From Acholoe squamosa (lineage: Eukaryota; Annelida; Polychaeta; Phyllodocida; Polynoidae), in the NCBI GenBank assembly GCA_949317995.1, contig OX439037.1, positions 18,154,324-18,218,323 of the forward strand: a stretch of DNA of 64,000 nucleotides, in the 5' to 3' direction. The position numbers were made by a program, and so were the translations under genes. Below are positions 45,901 through 57,769 of this stretch, piece by piece (the stretch's first letter is position 1; the number at the start of each line of letters is the position of its first letter). The notes beneath the pieces are model-generated. The model made no database searches. It had not been told where the DNA came from and saw nothing but the letters and a program-made list of their open reading frames with translations.

Positions 45901-47800
45901 CGTGAACGTTTGCTTATGTATCTCGGTCAAAATAGCTCTCTTTATCGATGTGGAATTTAAAAATTGTCCACTAAGGCTCCAAACACAAGTTTGGCCGACA
46001 GAAGACCGCAAAAGTTGTGTATTTTCATATCTTTCTCCTGATAAGGGAAAATCATCCGACTTGTTATTATATTTCATCAATCAGATCCAATTTGTCAAGT
46101 GAGTAGTTGAGTAAAAAAAAAGAATAAAAAAAAAAGAAAGATGGACACACTATATTTCAGCGTTCTTTCCAGAGCATTATATATTGGTAACTGTCCTAAC
46201 CTGAACTCTGACATTTCTGGGAGACCGACCAAAGTCATCTTACTACAGATATGAGAAATGGAGGGCAATATTTGTAGTTGTGACCTTTGTTTGGATAACA
46301 TTGAAACACTTTTCATCTGTAGGCATTTATTCTCAAAAGGGCATCAACAAGGCAATGACCACAAGATGAGTGCCGCGCGCCTTGAGAATCTTTAATGGCG
46401 GTTTACTTAGGGAGTGGTCATTTTCTAACAGCAGGGGGTGGTGGGTTTGGGGGAAACAAAATAAATTCAGACCCTTATGAACAGGGGAGGGACAGAAAAA
46501 AAAAATCCACCCCTTTTTTACGAAAAAGCCTGTACACTACTGTAGTATAAAAGGGGAAGAAAACAAGTCCAGAGCCCTTTGAGGGAAGAAGGAAACCCCT
46601 TTGGCGCGTCCTCTCTTAAGGTAGATGTGCCGTTTTGCCTTGTAAAGTAAGTTTGAGTGCCTGTACGAAAAATTAGAAAAAAACACATCAGTTTCATCAA
46701 ATTGTCATAGGAATAGAAAAATCTTCTTTGTCAGGTGCATGCATATAATTATATGCCTTATCCTTGCTCTGCAGGACATTGCAGTAGGAATATGGATGGT
46801 CAGGCACATGTTTTTCTCATTACAGACAGTGATGTCCAGTCATGTCCACCTCGATATACTACTGATTGATCCATGACATGCGGGGGATTGAATTGTATAT
46901 TGTCTGGATATTTTTACTGCAGACCATTGCCAGTGACCTTTCTATTGCGATAACTTGACAAGAAAGGCTCCTCTTGATGGCAAATGCACAGTGGAATATA
47001 TCTTTCATGATATATATGTGTGTCGTATGGACATGATGAAAGCATTATTGTAGTTAACATATTAGGATATAGAAATGTGGGATCGTTATTGAAATATCAC
47101 TCAAAAAGTATACATAGGCCCCTACATGTATTATCAAATTAAAAGAATACTAAAGGTTGTTGGTTCCAGGCCTCTGGAAGACGTGTCCTTCTATCTCTAT
47201 CAATCAACAATGATAGGTATAGCATATGCTCTGAACATCAATGTTTAAGCTTAGAGCAATTGCTGTTTTCTGGTAACGCTAGATAACCAATTTCTTTGGG
47301 TACCACCCAAATTCTCTATGGATCAATTGAGAGTAGAATTTACTTGTTTATGTCTTGTGGAGAAGAACCTACGATGTGGAGCACCAAGTCAGACTCAGGG
47401 TTGAATTCAACCATGGGTCCAAGCCAGTGTATAATCGATGCACCACCTGTTGAGTGAAAGGTGTACTAATATGATACTAAAGAATACCCCTGGCGCCTCA
47501 CAACAAGACACCATTATTTAGATAGACAAAAGCTTTGCTTGACATATTATTGAAATGTTTTTGTATGGAACATAACTATAGAGGAACCCAAAGACCCCAC
47601 CCCCTAATCAGTGGCACAATTGTTGAACGTTCCCTAAACAATGTGAGGTATGTACGAGCAACATAGAAGACGTCAATGGACACTGGTTAGATGATGGGGG
47701 GTAGGACACATAATGCCACTTCAATGACAATCAAGTGCCTGAATATATGTGGACTTGCATATTTTATATCAAATCAGGCGATCAAATTGGTAGTTCGTGT
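42956..47800. other. Long non-coding interval
   Basis: About 4.8 kb with only short frames. Features noted are poly-T and poly-A runs (43030, 43940, 46110), a small palindrome GTATCACACAGGAGGTGTGTGATA near 44663 (two halves of about 10 bp), and repeated AATTGG words around 44390-44470. No gene is supported. Confidence 0.45.
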
Positions 47801-47804
47801 GAAC

Positions 47805-48012
47805 GAGCTTGAAACTTTGCTCTAAAGTGGAGGATAGAAACCAAGCATTTCAGAACCAATATTATGAGCTAGAAAAGGACCGCAAATCTTATAAAGAGCA
47901 GCTCAAATTGTCAATGTATACACTGCCGCAACCCTTAGATATTAAACCAGGCAATATCACGTGGACTCACTGGCGAACTGGACAAGATGTAGCAGGAATA
48001 TGGAATCTATAG
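47805..48012 (+). pseudogene. Possible gag-like coiled-coil fragment
   Basis: The frame reads RVNELETL-like sequence, then KVEDRNQAFQNQYYELEKDR, KSYKEQLKLSMYTLPQPLDI and KPGNITWTHWRTGQDVAG. The coiled-coil followed by a proline-rich PLDIKPGNI.W..W segment resembles the capsid entry of LTR-element gag proteins, but the fragment is short and uninterrupted context is missing. It ends inside the left border of a MITE. Confidence 0.35.
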
Positions 48013-48019
48013 ATTCCAT

Positions 48020-48264
48020 ATTCCATATAGGTGTAGGCGTGCACGAGGCAATGATTCATGATGAGTTTGTGAAGGTCACCCCTGGGTTCCCCAAATGTAT
48101 AGGGATAGACCTGCCAGAGATTGGCATATTCAGTTACCACATCCCTGTTATGTACACATCATGCAGCACCTACTCTGCCACATACGCTACGTTAATGGAA
48201 TTGGCTTTCCTTCCCAAACTCATCATGAATCATTGCCTCGTGCACGCCTACACCTATATGGGTA
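48020..48264. mobile_element. About 245-bp MITE with 50-bp inverted arms
   Basis: The left arm CATATAGGTGTAGGCGTGCA CGAGGCAATG continues through ATTCATGATGAGTTTG. The right arm is its complement with few mismatches, ending CCTATATGGG. The palindrome GGAATCTATAGATTCC abuts the left end. Frames crossing it are shadows. Confidence 0.85.
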
Positions 48265-48765
48265 TATAGAAATTGTGTATATAAAAATATAACATGGTTA
48301 TCGAGTTTAGGCACTGATTTCAGTTCCTAAAAAGGATAATATGAGTTCTGATATCTAGCGATATAAGAACCCAAAATTGACAGCGGATGCAGAGCGGAGC
48401 GGACATACCTTGACAACAAGTTGACACGAAAGTAAATCCTCCATTTTTGATGCTTATGTACCAAATCTGATGAAATGCTTTGGGCATAACATAGTTGAAA
48501 CCTTATTCTAACTCCCTGTCGGGTAGATTGCTTGATATTAAGGCTGAATTTAACATAAAAAAAAATAGTAAACTTTCGAAGCGAGCAACTGGCCGTGGGT
48601 CTTCGCCATTCTGTCAACACTACAGGTGCCACCGCCTGGTGTGTACAGAATGGATTAGGCTTTAGACTGGCACAGCTCTGTCTCAACATATTCGCGGTAG
48701 TAGGCCTACACAAATGCGAGTTACAGGAGGTCGCCAGCTTAACCATACGTGAACATGAAACCAAG

Positions 48766-48826
48766 ATGGCGGAGGGCCGTCTTGTCGACTCGCAAAAGAA
48801 AACAATGGATTCTATCAATTTTAAAG
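48766..48826 (+). CDS. Candidate first exon of the cyclase gene
   Basis: An ATG in strong context (CCAAGATGGCGG) opens MAEGRLVDSQKKTMDSINFK and exits at TTTTAAAG|GTAAAT in phase 1. The next plausible exon (53025) enters in phase 1, so the two could be joined, giving a glycine at the boundary. The joined product would lack part of the usual N-terminal strand region of cyclase-family proteins, so either another exon is missed or this ATG exon belongs to something else. The upstream 100 bp are GC-richer than average, as in a promoter or 5' leader. Confidence 0.35.
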
Positions 48827-48953
48827 GTAAATACTTAGAATTAATGGTGGAAACCATGTTATATATGCAATATGTAATGATTAACTTGAACTCATTGGCT
48901 TCATGGGTTTGCACTAGGGTTTGATAGAAGCATTCGCCTCCGGCTCATGCTTC

Positions 48954-49320
48954 TGTAGGGGCTCGTGGAGAGCTGTATATAGTGTTTGCTCCCTCTTCGA
49001 GAGGGCAGGTCGAACGGTGCGGTTACCACCAGTGGGACCAAAGGTCACTTCGATCTCTGGCCACTACGGGGTGGTGGCAGCACTAGTCTTCACTGCTCCA
49101 GTCCCTACCTGGGACCATGTAGGGAGCTCAGTTGGTTTCTGGCTGCGGCCAGGACAACACCTGAATAGAACCGAGCTATACCTATAGCACCACTCTGAAC
49201 ATGTGTAACTCCAAATAAACATGTGCCGGTTGCACTAACCCGAGCTAACTTGTCTGGTTTCGCTTGATATTGACATCTCTCGAACTAGATCGAAGTTAGA
49301 TAAAATCTCGAACCATTACA
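48954..49320 (+). repeat. 5' LTR of the Gypsy element (solo side)
   Basis: Starts TGTAGGGGCTCGTGG and ends CGAACCATTACA, giving a TGTA...TACA palindromic border. It contains a TATA-like CTGTATATAGTG near 48972 and AATAAA near 49214. It is defined by the PBS that follows one base later; there is no second LTR in the window to confirm the left edge, but the start matches the LTR start of the miniature element at 57301 in 12 of 13 bases. Confidence 0.72.
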
Positions 49321-49321
49321 C

Positions 49322-49336
49322 TGGTGCCATGACCAG
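49322..49336 (+). promoter_or_regulatory. Primer-binding site of the Gypsy element
   Basis: TGGTGCCATGACCAG begins one base after the LTR. The leading TGG matches the CCA end of a tRNA, as in standard minus-strand priming. The priming tRNA is not determined. Confidence 0.75.
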
Positions 49337-49558
49337 TCTTGGTTTTAGTGCGCGACCCTGGAGGTCGAACCGGACCATGACGGAGCGACCCAAGGAGACA
49401 GTGGTGACTCCACTGAATCTGACTTCAGCAACTTAGGTTCTGAAGCGAAGGCGCCACCATTTACAGTAGATACAGGCCGAAGCCTTACTATAGAAACCGA
49501 AGATGGCTATACGACAATCACTGATTCCCTAACAGAAAAGCTAGTTCGAACTCCCAAG

Positions 49559-52175
49559 TTGACAACTACCCATGTACAATTGACTTTGAATCCGAAGAAA
49601 TTAGATTTAATAGAACCGACCACTTCGGATTCAAGAACTCAAAGTCCCATCATGATGATGAACACTTCGCTTCGAAGACAAGTAGCTACTACCACTAGTA
49701 CTGCTACAGCTACACCGATTACAGACAGGAAGTCACTTGAAGGCTTGAGTACATCTATATTTGATGTAGGTGGAAGCCAAAGCCAAGGATTGACTGCAAA
49801 AGAGTACTTGCGACAGCAAGCAATCAACCAAGATGAGATGATGAGACGTGACCAACAAAAGAAGTGGGAAAATTCTGGACGCAAAGTATTGCGCCTACGA
49901 AATCTCGAAAAACAATGCGAGAAATACGAAAATGAAAAAAAGATTCTATTTTTCACTCTGAACAATCTTGAACAGAATGTGGAGAATAAGGAAGCTAGAA
50001 ACAGATCTCTGGAAAAGGAGCATCTAGTTATCCAAAAGAACCTCGAACTGACTAAAGCTGAAATGGAGAAAGAGAAACTCAAACTTGAGATCGAATACGA
50101 ACAATGGGAGGCTGATCAAGAAGATAAGCGCAACCAATTGTTAATTGAAGAAGGTAGAATCCGAGAAAACATTGATCTTCGGAGAACTGAAAATGAAAAG
50201 TTAGTACAGATCCGGAATGCAATGATCGAAGACAATGAGCAGTTAATGGTGGAAATAAAGGATAACAATGATACTTGTTAACCCACCAGCAAGAATTGTG
50301 CCTACAGATAGCCTAGCTCACAAAGAAGAAGAATGCTCTAGACTGTTATGTAACAGGCCTGGAGAATACAGTGACACCACCAAAGATGACAACAACATGT
50401 CAACTAGCAACTGATGACATTTTGAACAATGATAATGTCCACATCGATGGCGAGGAAATTCTTTCCATACTGATACCACTCCAGCTACATGTTGTGACAT
50501 CACTGACGATTTAGACTCAGATGAATTCGAGGAACAGAATGTCATACCCTCCGATCAAACATTTGTCAAAGGTATGGCACCAATGACAACTACGACACCT
50601 GCGGAAGCCCTGGTGAGACAGAGATTACCAGATTATGACCCATTCATCAATGATAATGCTAGGGTGACGGTATCTATCAACCTGGACATAAATCTGATGG
50701 GGGTGGAGATAAGAAACTGAGATTTAGTGTCAGAGATGTTCCTTTGGAAACGTACACTGATGAAAATGGTAGATCCTATCAGAGTTCGGACGTAGTCCGC
50801 ACCAATGAGGACAGATCTTTCGACATCTCATATGAAGACGACTCCTCTCCTTGAAATCTGAGAGCAGGCAATGATGGGAGTCAACGTGCCACGGGAGGTA
50901 CTTCGGGTAATGCCGGAGGAGCTCCAAGGCCCAACGGCGGAACGACAGGTGCTGCTGGAGGATCTTCTGGAAACAGGAGGCGATCTCGAGCCACCCTTGA
51001 TAACTTACTGAATCGATCTTCGAAGACTTCCGGGTGTGCTCACAACGAAGAAACGATTTGGGATTGGAGCGTTAGCCAAGTGGTTAAGCTGGTATGTACC
51101 AGCAAAACTGCTCACAGAGAGTTGCCATCATTCCCAAGTCCTATGACAGGACTGTGACGTGGAAGGAATGGTTTTCAAACTTTACCGACAACATGCGTTG
51201 TAACGCATGGTCCCCCAAAGAAGCACTGCCACACCTGGTGAGATGTTTGAGGGCGGGACCAGGGAAGATAGCAGTGGTCAAATGGAATGAAGTCTACAAT
51301 GAACGTGGCACATTCACCGATTTAGTAGAATTCGCGAGTGTACTCCTGTACAACTTGGTGACCAAAGACCCTATGATGGTTTTCAAGAAACGGACCCAAA
51401 AGCCTCATGAGACTTTTAGGGCTTTCGGATTCGAACTGCAGACCTTATTACATAAGGCCTGCCCCCAATGTTGGTCTAAATGAGGAATACTTCATTAACG
51501 ACCTACTACCTCAGTTCATACAAGGACTCAGGGACGAGGAACAGCACCAGGCCGCCCTAGCCGCTTTGGAAAGGGAAGAATGCAGAGCTGACCGACCTCT
51601 TCGTGGGAATAGATGACTTTAACAAGGTTTGAACCTTGATGTCGGGTAAAATCCCCATGAAGGCAGCTGCCACTGCAATGGCCTCAACAGTTCCAGTCTC
51701 CTCCATGCATCAGGCTGATGGGGGTGACTCCGATATCGAGGTGATCGAGATCGAAGAGGAGGATGGAAGCATCTCTGCTGTCCAAGTGAAACGAGACATG
51801 AAGAGGAAGTATATACCTTGACGAATGTTCAGTAAAAAGACTTCTGGTCTGGACATCAGACCTAACGCTGAGCCCACCCCCACGGAGGGAACGAACTTCC
51901 GAGGTCTAAAATCCTCGCCACTGCCCACTCCGACAACATCCAACACTACTACTTCTGTAGCCACTCCGGCACAGATGGATGTTAGCAAAATGATGGAGGA
52001 AATGATTAAAACCTTTACTGAAGCTATGACCATGAGACGGCCATGTCAGAGGGTGGACCAGTCTCGGTTAAGATGCTATAGATGTCAGGAAATGGGCCAC
52101 TACGCCCACGAATGTATTGCTCCGAAGCCCTATTCGCCCGTGTTACGGCTGTCCAGGAAGGTGAGGGCGAAGTAG
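49559..52175 (+). pseudogene. Gypsy gag: coiled coil, capsid and zinc knuckle
   Basis: The first frame (49559-50281, 240 codons) is a long charged coiled coil (about residues 90-235). After frame-broken linker sequence, a capsid-like frame (51094-51483) shows YDRTVTWKEWFSNFTDNM, APHLVRCLRAGPGK-like sequence and PMMVFKKRTQKPHETFRAFG, matching the retrotransposon gag fold. A later frame (51825-52175) ends with a zinc knuckle, CYRCQEMGHYAHEC (CX2CX4HX4C). Gag forms the particle and the knuckle binds RNA. Several frameshifts (for example near 50282, 51480 and 51820) separate the parts. Confidence 0.85.
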
Positions 52176-52559
52176 GGAATGAGGAAAACTAGAGGGGATC
52201 ACATTAAGGGCAAACGATGTGATCCCTGAAAGGAACTGCCAAAATACCGGAAACGGCAAGATTGAACTATCCAACGAGCCAATTTCTCCTGGGAGTCTGG
52301 TAAGTGAGAAGGATCTTCTCACTCCAGTCGGGGCCAGGAGCTTTGATGTGATTGCGGGTCAGAGGAGTCAGAGCCGGAGGGAGGAATCCTGCATCAAGGA
52401 CAAGGAAGGGTAGGTCAGAAAGCTGGCCCGGGTGAGTGCAACACACCTTCCCCCAGACCATCCATGTGTAGCCTTTTTGAAAGACTTTGGATGGGAGCTT
52501 GGTGACTTGGAGGAGCAGGTTCGATTTGCTGAGAATCCTTCCCCACTGGGAGGGAAAAG

Positions 52560-52892
52560 ATGGTATGTCACTGTAACGGTGAAGGAACAGGTTGGGAATT
52601 CTTGATAGATACTGGTGCCAGCCATTCGTGTATCTCCAAGAAGTTCTTCAAACTGATGTCTGGCAAGCCCGATGCACTCCCCGTTGGTGTAAATGCTTGC
52701 ACAGCGGACAGTAGCCGGATGCAGACTTTTGGTAAAACCTTCAAACAGATCGGAATGGGTGGACATGACTTCGTCATATGCCCCACCATTGCCGAAATAA
52801 GCAATGATGGAATAATTGGACTGGACTTAGCTAGTTTGTATGGTGCGGTGTTGGACGGTGTTGGATCCCCGTCATGGGTTGTTGAAGATTAG
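52560..52892 (+). pseudogene. Gypsy aspartic protease
   Basis: The frame has WEFLIDTGASHSCIS, the catalytic DTGAS of retropepsins, and the C-terminal NDGIIGLDLASLYGA, corresponding to the ILGxD motif before the end of the fold. Length (110 codons) fits the domain. It would cleave the polyprotein. The downstream frame to about 53005 (TVKIPPGTTCDVLL) is the linker before RT, after which the element stops. Confidence 0.85.
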
Positions 52893-53024
52893 GCACTCAT
52901 ACAACTGCGAAATCCGCTGTGTATTAAGACATGTGTCCTCTGTAGCGACTGTGGAACAGACTGTGAAGATCCCTCCAGGAACTACCTGCGACGTGTTGTT
53001 ATTGTGGTTACCTCATTATGACAG

Positions 53025-53213
53025 GATCTTCGCCAATGACCTTGGCAGAACACACAGGTACCCACGTTGACGCACCATCACACACCTGGCTGGGGGGAGG
53101 ACACATTAACCACATACCACTGGAGAACCTCGTCTCACCTGGTGTCGTCATCAACATTACCCACAAGGCTAAGCACAACATGGATGCCACCCTCGATGTC
53201 AAGGACATTCAAG
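53025..53213 (+). CDS. Cyclase-family hydrolase, metal-binding exon
   Basis: Acceptor CTCATTATGACAG, donor TTCAAG|GTCAAA; enters in phase 1 and leaves in phase 1. The peptide contains MTLAEHTGTHVDAPSHTWLG, with the cyclase-family metal-binding signature H-x-G-T-H-x-D-x-P-x-H, followed by IPLENLVSPGVVINI and a D.T..VKDIQ tail, in the order of PF04199 proteins (isatin hydrolase and bacterial kynurenine formamidase relatives). These are metal-dependent amide or lactam hydrolases. The exon joins in phase to 53585. No stops or indels, unlike the surrounding mobile elements, so it is probably functional. The N-terminal exon(s) are uncertain. Confidence 0.82.
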
Positions 53214-53584
53214 GTCAAATGAGAGAAACCTCTTTATATAGTTATTGCAGAATGAAATAAGAATCAAAATTAACTTAGAATGAGACATTGTATCATAATC
53301 AGATGAATGCAGATGTGTAAACGTGTAAAATTAAGTTATCCAAACCCCATGCCCCATAGATTTTGAACATCTTAGCATATAGGTTAGGAGTATATATAGG
53401 ACCCAAGAAAATCAAGCTACCTGCTGGGGCAATAGATTTCCGGTCTATGCACAGCTTGGTTGATCGGTGGGTTGAGCCTGCATTGTTCCAGCGTTGTCTT
53501 TATAGTGTACAGTATGACAAGGAAACATGTGGATACATTCTACTTTGTGGAAATGCTTGAATAGGACGTTCATTTGCATTTCAG
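53214..53584 (+). other. Intron of the cyclase gene
   Basis: GT...AG interval of 371 bp between phase-compatible exons. The frame at 53363-53560 inside it has no support. No repeat is seen. Confidence 0.7.
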
Positions 53585-53641
53585 AGTTTGAGAATAGGTA
53601 TGGGCGCATCCCTGACAAATCATTGGTTGTTATAGACACTG
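53585..53641 (+). CDS. Cyclase-family hydrolase, short exon
   Basis: Acceptor CATTTGCATTTCAG. With the G from the previous exon the junction reads DIQ-EFENRYGRIPDKSLVV then IDTG, which matches the family segment (WE..HG.IP.GSVVL.RTGW) precisely in position. The likely donor is ACTG|GTGGGT (phase 1). A GC donor 11 bp later (AAG|GCATTA, phase 0) would instead join in phase with the exon at 60053. With the GT donor, a small exon containing the expected tryptophan is still missing. I cannot choose from sequence alone. Confidence 0.78.
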
Positions 53642-53921
53642 GTGGGTACAAGGCATTATTTTCTTTTATTTGCATGAAGGAAGTTTTGTTATTTTTTGCG
53701 TTTGGGTGCATCTAAGCAAGAAGAAAAACATTTGCTAAGCAATATTTTTAGAAATTCCGTGAGCGGAAATAATTTTTACACTTAAGTTATTATGGCAAAG
53801 GTTTACACGTGTACTAAAGAGCATGATATTCGGCGCCACTCATTTCATTCATAGTTATGTGAAGAATCCATTTATATTAAATCGGGTATTGCATACCAGA
53901 GGGCATCACTGCAGTGCACCC

Positions 53922-54650
53922 TGTTGTGCTTCATTTTAGCCACAGGACACATATTGTCCACATCAAATTTTTTCACATTTTGTCCACAAAGGCCCAGTGC
54001 AAGGTGTCCATAAAACATGTACTGTCCACAGACTATTTATTCAGAGTGTCAATAAATCAAATTTTGGCCACAACCATCAACATCATGGTATCCACAAAAT
54101 ACACTCTGCCAATCTATCATCACAAAGTACCCACAAAACATGGGTTGTCCACACACCTTTGTCACAAAATGTCCAAAAACACTATTAGTCCACACGATTT
54201 TACCACATAGCATCCACAAAACCACACTGTCTACATTCAACTTGAGCAAGGTGTCCACAAATTACAAATTGTCCACAATCTATCAACCAAAATTGTCCAC
54301 AAAACACATTTTGACTACAAATTCTGATCACAAAGTATCCACAAAACACATTTTGTCCACAGTGGATGGTAACAAATTGTCCACAAAATACATTATGTCC
54401 ACCAGATATATTAACAAAGTGTCCACAAATTACATTTTCTTCACAAGGTACAATTTATCGATATGGACACACTGTGATAGCTTGTGTGGAGAATATGTAC
54501 TCTGTGGATATATGGTAACACATTCTGTGACAGAAAGCCTCAATATGATTTCAACACTTTGTCGGGCTAGACAGAAAGTTGTTTGTATGGTATTTTTAAC
54601 ATTACACTCTAAATGCCAATCTTGTATGCAGCCAACCTGGCCTTGCCATG
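53922..54650 (+). repeat. Left long terminal inverted repeat
   Basis: About 20 spaced GTCCACAAA/GTCCACA boxes. The short frames here (for example STKHILST and variants) translate the repeat and are not genes. Confidence 0.85.
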
Positions 54651-57296
54651 AAGGAAACGCTGTGTGTTAACTGAAGAATTTGATAAAAAAAAATCCTAAT
54701 AACAATTGCAAATGATGCTGGCATCTATGGGGATTTTATGTAAAATGTGATTTTTTAAAATGGCTTTAAGAAAAAGCAAATGATGGATCTGAATGGCTGT
54801 AGCTCTAGGCAAGGTCAAAATTGACTAGTCAAATGTCTTGAACAAAGAGATCAGGTGTATTAAGGTTACAACTGGGTTAGAGCAGCCGTGGGTATTAGTG
54901 GCATGGGGGGTATTACTGGCACCCTAGCATTGTGCAGCTTATTTAGCAATATGCAAATGAGTTTTTAGATATTTTTTTGCTTCAAGCCCATTCTTTAGAA
55001 CTTTCTCTCCCAGCCTATGTGCAGAAAAGTGACAAAATCGGGTTTGTAGGTCATGATATTTCCCATTGATTTTGCAGTTACTGATTCACCAACCAGCAGA
55101 AATGAGGTTTTATGGCTTTTGCTAAGTTTGTGCTCAACTTTTACTCCATTCAAATTGAATCTCAGAACAACTTTTGGGATATTTCCCTTACCTAGGAATG
55201 TCATTTCCTCCCAAAACACTCAATATGAAATTAATGTAAAAAATGGTAGATTTGATAGGGGGTGCCAATCGTAACAACAGATCTGCTCAGTCATTGGTAT
55301 TAATGTCACCCTATCATTCTGCTGTGTAGTTGATATTGTTTCAGGGTACATTTGTCACTGGACTGTACATGTTTCTTAGATTACCAAGGTTCCTTTTATA
55401 CATTCTTGTTTTGTTCTGGAGAAATAGGGTACTTAAGGAATAAGGCACGCAGAAGAGTTTTGAGTTTGACCAATAAATAGTTATTGGTCAATCAATCATA
55501 ATCATATATGTTGTTCATGATGGCCAAAGGTGAATACAATATTAGCAGAAGTAGTATACAGAAGGGGAGCGGGTGTGCATCTATTACCCAATAAAGACTG
55601 GCAGTGACCCCAAGGTCTTAATTTGGGAATAGATTCACACTCCCTCCCCTTCGAAGTGGCCTTATTCCTGTTATAATAAGGTGTTAAAAGATACCACTGC
55701 CCTGCATTATTAAATCATATAATCATGGCTACCAAAATAATTACACAGCAGACCTATTAGAGAAGCTGTGCATCCATTGGACTGCCATGCCTATATAACT
55801 CAATATATGCACGGCAAGGAAACATCCCTGTCCAACCACATCTCTCATCACTATAATTGGGTTTCAAAATTGCAAGTTTCATATTATATATGGACAGGAT
55901 TTCATTAATACAACAGCACTTTCCTGAATTCTAAGATATACATAAACATGGAAAAGCAACTTGTAGCCATTAGTAATGACTCTGCATTAAATCACTTCTG
56001 AGGCAGCTTCTGCTGCCCCTTTTCTACTCCCACGAACTCAAGTCTGAGAAATTTCTCCTATTCCCCTTATGCTATGGTCATTATTTGCTTAGTAACAGGC
56101 ATTCTTTTATTTTATCTGCCTGGCATGGCTAAATCCATGGGCTTTGGTCCTATATCAACTAATTGCAGCAGGGCTAAAGGTGAAACCATCTAATTGTGAA
56201 GAGTGATGTTCCTTGGGCACACAGTTAGAGAGGGGGATGAGGTCAACTATCCATCCAAGGTGGAGGCAGGGAGAGAGTGGCCAGCAACGAAGAGCATATC
56301 TGAGGTCTGCAGTTTCTTGTGCCTAGCCATTGTGAAATGGTCAACCCTAGGTTGGCAATAATTTGATTACTTTAAGTAATACTTGACTATTGTATGCATC
56401 ATGTTTGCATATAACTAGAGAAAGAGAAAGTGAAACAGAATATGGTGTATAATTAAGATGTCCAAAAATAAATGGGCAAGTGGTGTGTCGTGTCTTATAT
56501 CGAGGTGAAAGAAAGTACTTACATCACCTGTTATCTTCATGTTCATACATTGTGTTTACATAAAACTAGAGAGAGAGAGAAAGTGAAAGAGCATACGGTG
56601 TATAAGAAAAGAGTTTGAGTCACGGTCTAGAAACACCCCCCCCCCCAACATCCAGATGTAATAAAGAAAATGTGTCGTGTCCCTATGTGCTATTTATAAC
56701 ATGGCATCCCCGAGGAGAAGATCTAAAGGTATTTTGTGTACTAAAAATCCCCCCTGGAGGTGCGTTTTCCCCCATTGGCCCACATATTCCTATAGTAGAA
56801 ACTAAATATTGCTTGGTTTCTTGAATAGATGCCAAGCAGCTGTGTTATAAACACAGGTATGAGCAGGTTGGTGTGCAATTGATTCTGTATTAGAACCTAG
56901 GCCCCTCTCATGATTGAGATTATGGGCATTATATATATGCAGGCTGATTAATGTAACTCAAAAGCTGCTATAATTGATCATTACCCTTATTGTATCTTGC
57001 ATTGGTCTCATGAATTCAGTTGTAGGAAGATGAATTTTGATCTTTGCAGTTTCCAGAAAATTCACCAACTACTAATACCTTGCGATGGCATTAGCGACTG
57101 TTTCTAAAAATATTTGGACTACCTTTATCTCAATCTAGATTTAAGATAGATTGGCAGATCCTCTTTATGGCAGTTATCACCCAGGTGTCTCATAAAATGG
57201 CATTACAATGGCTAAGGTTAGGGGTGCCAGTAATACATTCATCTATGCCAGACCTTCCTTGGTCAACATGTAAAAAGAAATTTGAAAAAAATATTC
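54651..57296. other. Interior of the long-TIR element, no gene
   Basis: AT-rich and non-coding. A hairpin-forming inverted repeat at 55560-55656 (GAAGGGGAGCGGGTGTG with the complement CACTCCCTCCCCTTC) is present, and a GAGAGAGAGAAAGTGAAA word recurs at 56415 and 56570. I see no transposase remnant. Confidence 0.5.
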
Positions 57297-57300
57297 ATTG

Positions 57301-57521
57301 TGTAGGGGTTCGTTCCCCCGTCGGGTGCCCAGAGCCTTCAGAGGGACTGTTCACTTGATTGTGTCACTCCCCCTATGTATACCATACCGATCCAGGGTAG
57401 TTGGAAGGTAGAGAATGTCAGGCCAGGGGAAGTAGCTCAGGGGTAGAGCTTCCGCTTCGAAGTTGGAGGGTCCCGGGTTCGAGTCCCAGTTTCTCCATGA
57501 CATTTTCTGCTGACCACTACA
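57301..57521 (+). repeat. 5' LTR of the miniature element
   Basis: TGTAGGGGTTCGTTCCCCC at the start, GACCACTACA at the end. Identical in length to the 3' LTR; differences are C/G near 57329, A/G at 57488 and T/C near 57508. It contains the tRNA-like gene at 57426-57497. Confidence 0.92.
57426..57497 (+). tRNA. tRNA-Ala-like gene inside the 5' LTR
   Basis: All cloverleaf parts are present: acceptor GGGGAAG/TTTCTCC with G3-U70 (the alanine identity pair), D arm GCTC-AGGGGTA-GAGC, a 7-base anticodon loop TTCGAAG (anticodon CGA by position) on a stem with one mismatch, a 5-base variable loop, T loop TTCGAGT, and discriminator A. The T stem CCGGG/CCCAG has one mismatch that is repaired (CCCGG) in the 3' LTR copy. 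Internal A box (TAGCTCAGGGG) and B box (GGTTCGAGTCC) are intact. A TTTT pol III terminator lies 5 bases after the end (57503-57506). Overall closest to eukaryotic tRNA-Ala, with the anticodon altered from CGC. It may act as a promoter or primer source rather than a decoding tRNA. Confidence 0.8.
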
Positions 57522-57522
57522 G

Positions 57523-57538
57523 TGGTGGAGAAACCGAG
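57523..57538 (+). promoter_or_regulatory. Primer-binding site matching the LTR-embedded tRNA
   Basis: TGGTGGAGAAACCGAG starts one base after the LTR. It is the complement of CCA plus discriminator, acceptor 3' strand (TTTCTCC) and the T-stem end of the embedded tRNA: 14 consecutive bases match, then one mismatch. A canonical tRNA-Ala 3' end (..GGCATCTCCA) would mismatch at two of these positions, so the PBS fits the embedded version better than the usual nuclear one. Confidence 0.82.
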
Positions 57539-57761
57539 TGGTCCTGCCTCGCAAGGGGGACCTTTAGAGAGCTCGGTACCTGGGCCGGTATGGTATAGAC
57601 AAGCGCTTCAACTTGCTAGTGCTGGGAGACTTGGAAACAGGTGGCACCCACAGTAGGTCCTGGGAACAGGAGCTACACTTGCTGCTGTGTGTGACTCAGT
57701 ACTGGTACCGTTCAGACTGGACTGGAGGACCGGTTCTGGCGGGATACCGTTGAAGCTGGTT

Positions 57762-57769
57762 GGGAGGAG
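57762..57769 (+). promoter_or_regulatory. Polypurine tract
   Basis: GGGAGGAG lies directly before the 3' LTR start, the standard plus-strand priming position. Confidence 0.85.

Larger units (their letters stand above)
48954..53005 (+). mobile_element. 3'-truncated Gypsy-type LTR retrotransposon
   Basis: A 5' LTR (48954-49320), PBS (49322-49336), gag (49559-52175) and protease (52560-52892) are present in order. RT, RNase H, integrase and the 3' LTR are missing, and the element seems to end within about 20 bp of the cyclase exon at 53025. It fills most of the proposed first intron of that gene. The copy is inactive (stops, frameshifts). Confidence 0.8.

Noticed and set aside
48327..48914. 195-codon minus-strand frame
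   Set aside because: Overlaps the better-supported plus-strand ATG/donor segment and has no recognisable domain. It is the longest unassigned frame, so an RNA check would be reasonable, but sequence alone does not support it.
49639..50082. 147-codon minus-strand frame rich in Ser and Phe
   Set aside because: Shadow of the gag coiled coil on the plus strand.
53363..53560. Plus-strand frame of 65 codons between cyclase exons
   Set aside because: The flanking exons join in phase across it and match the family without it.
54140..54670. 176-codon plus-strand frame
   Set aside because: Translation of the spaced GTCCACAAA repeats of the terminal inverted repeat.
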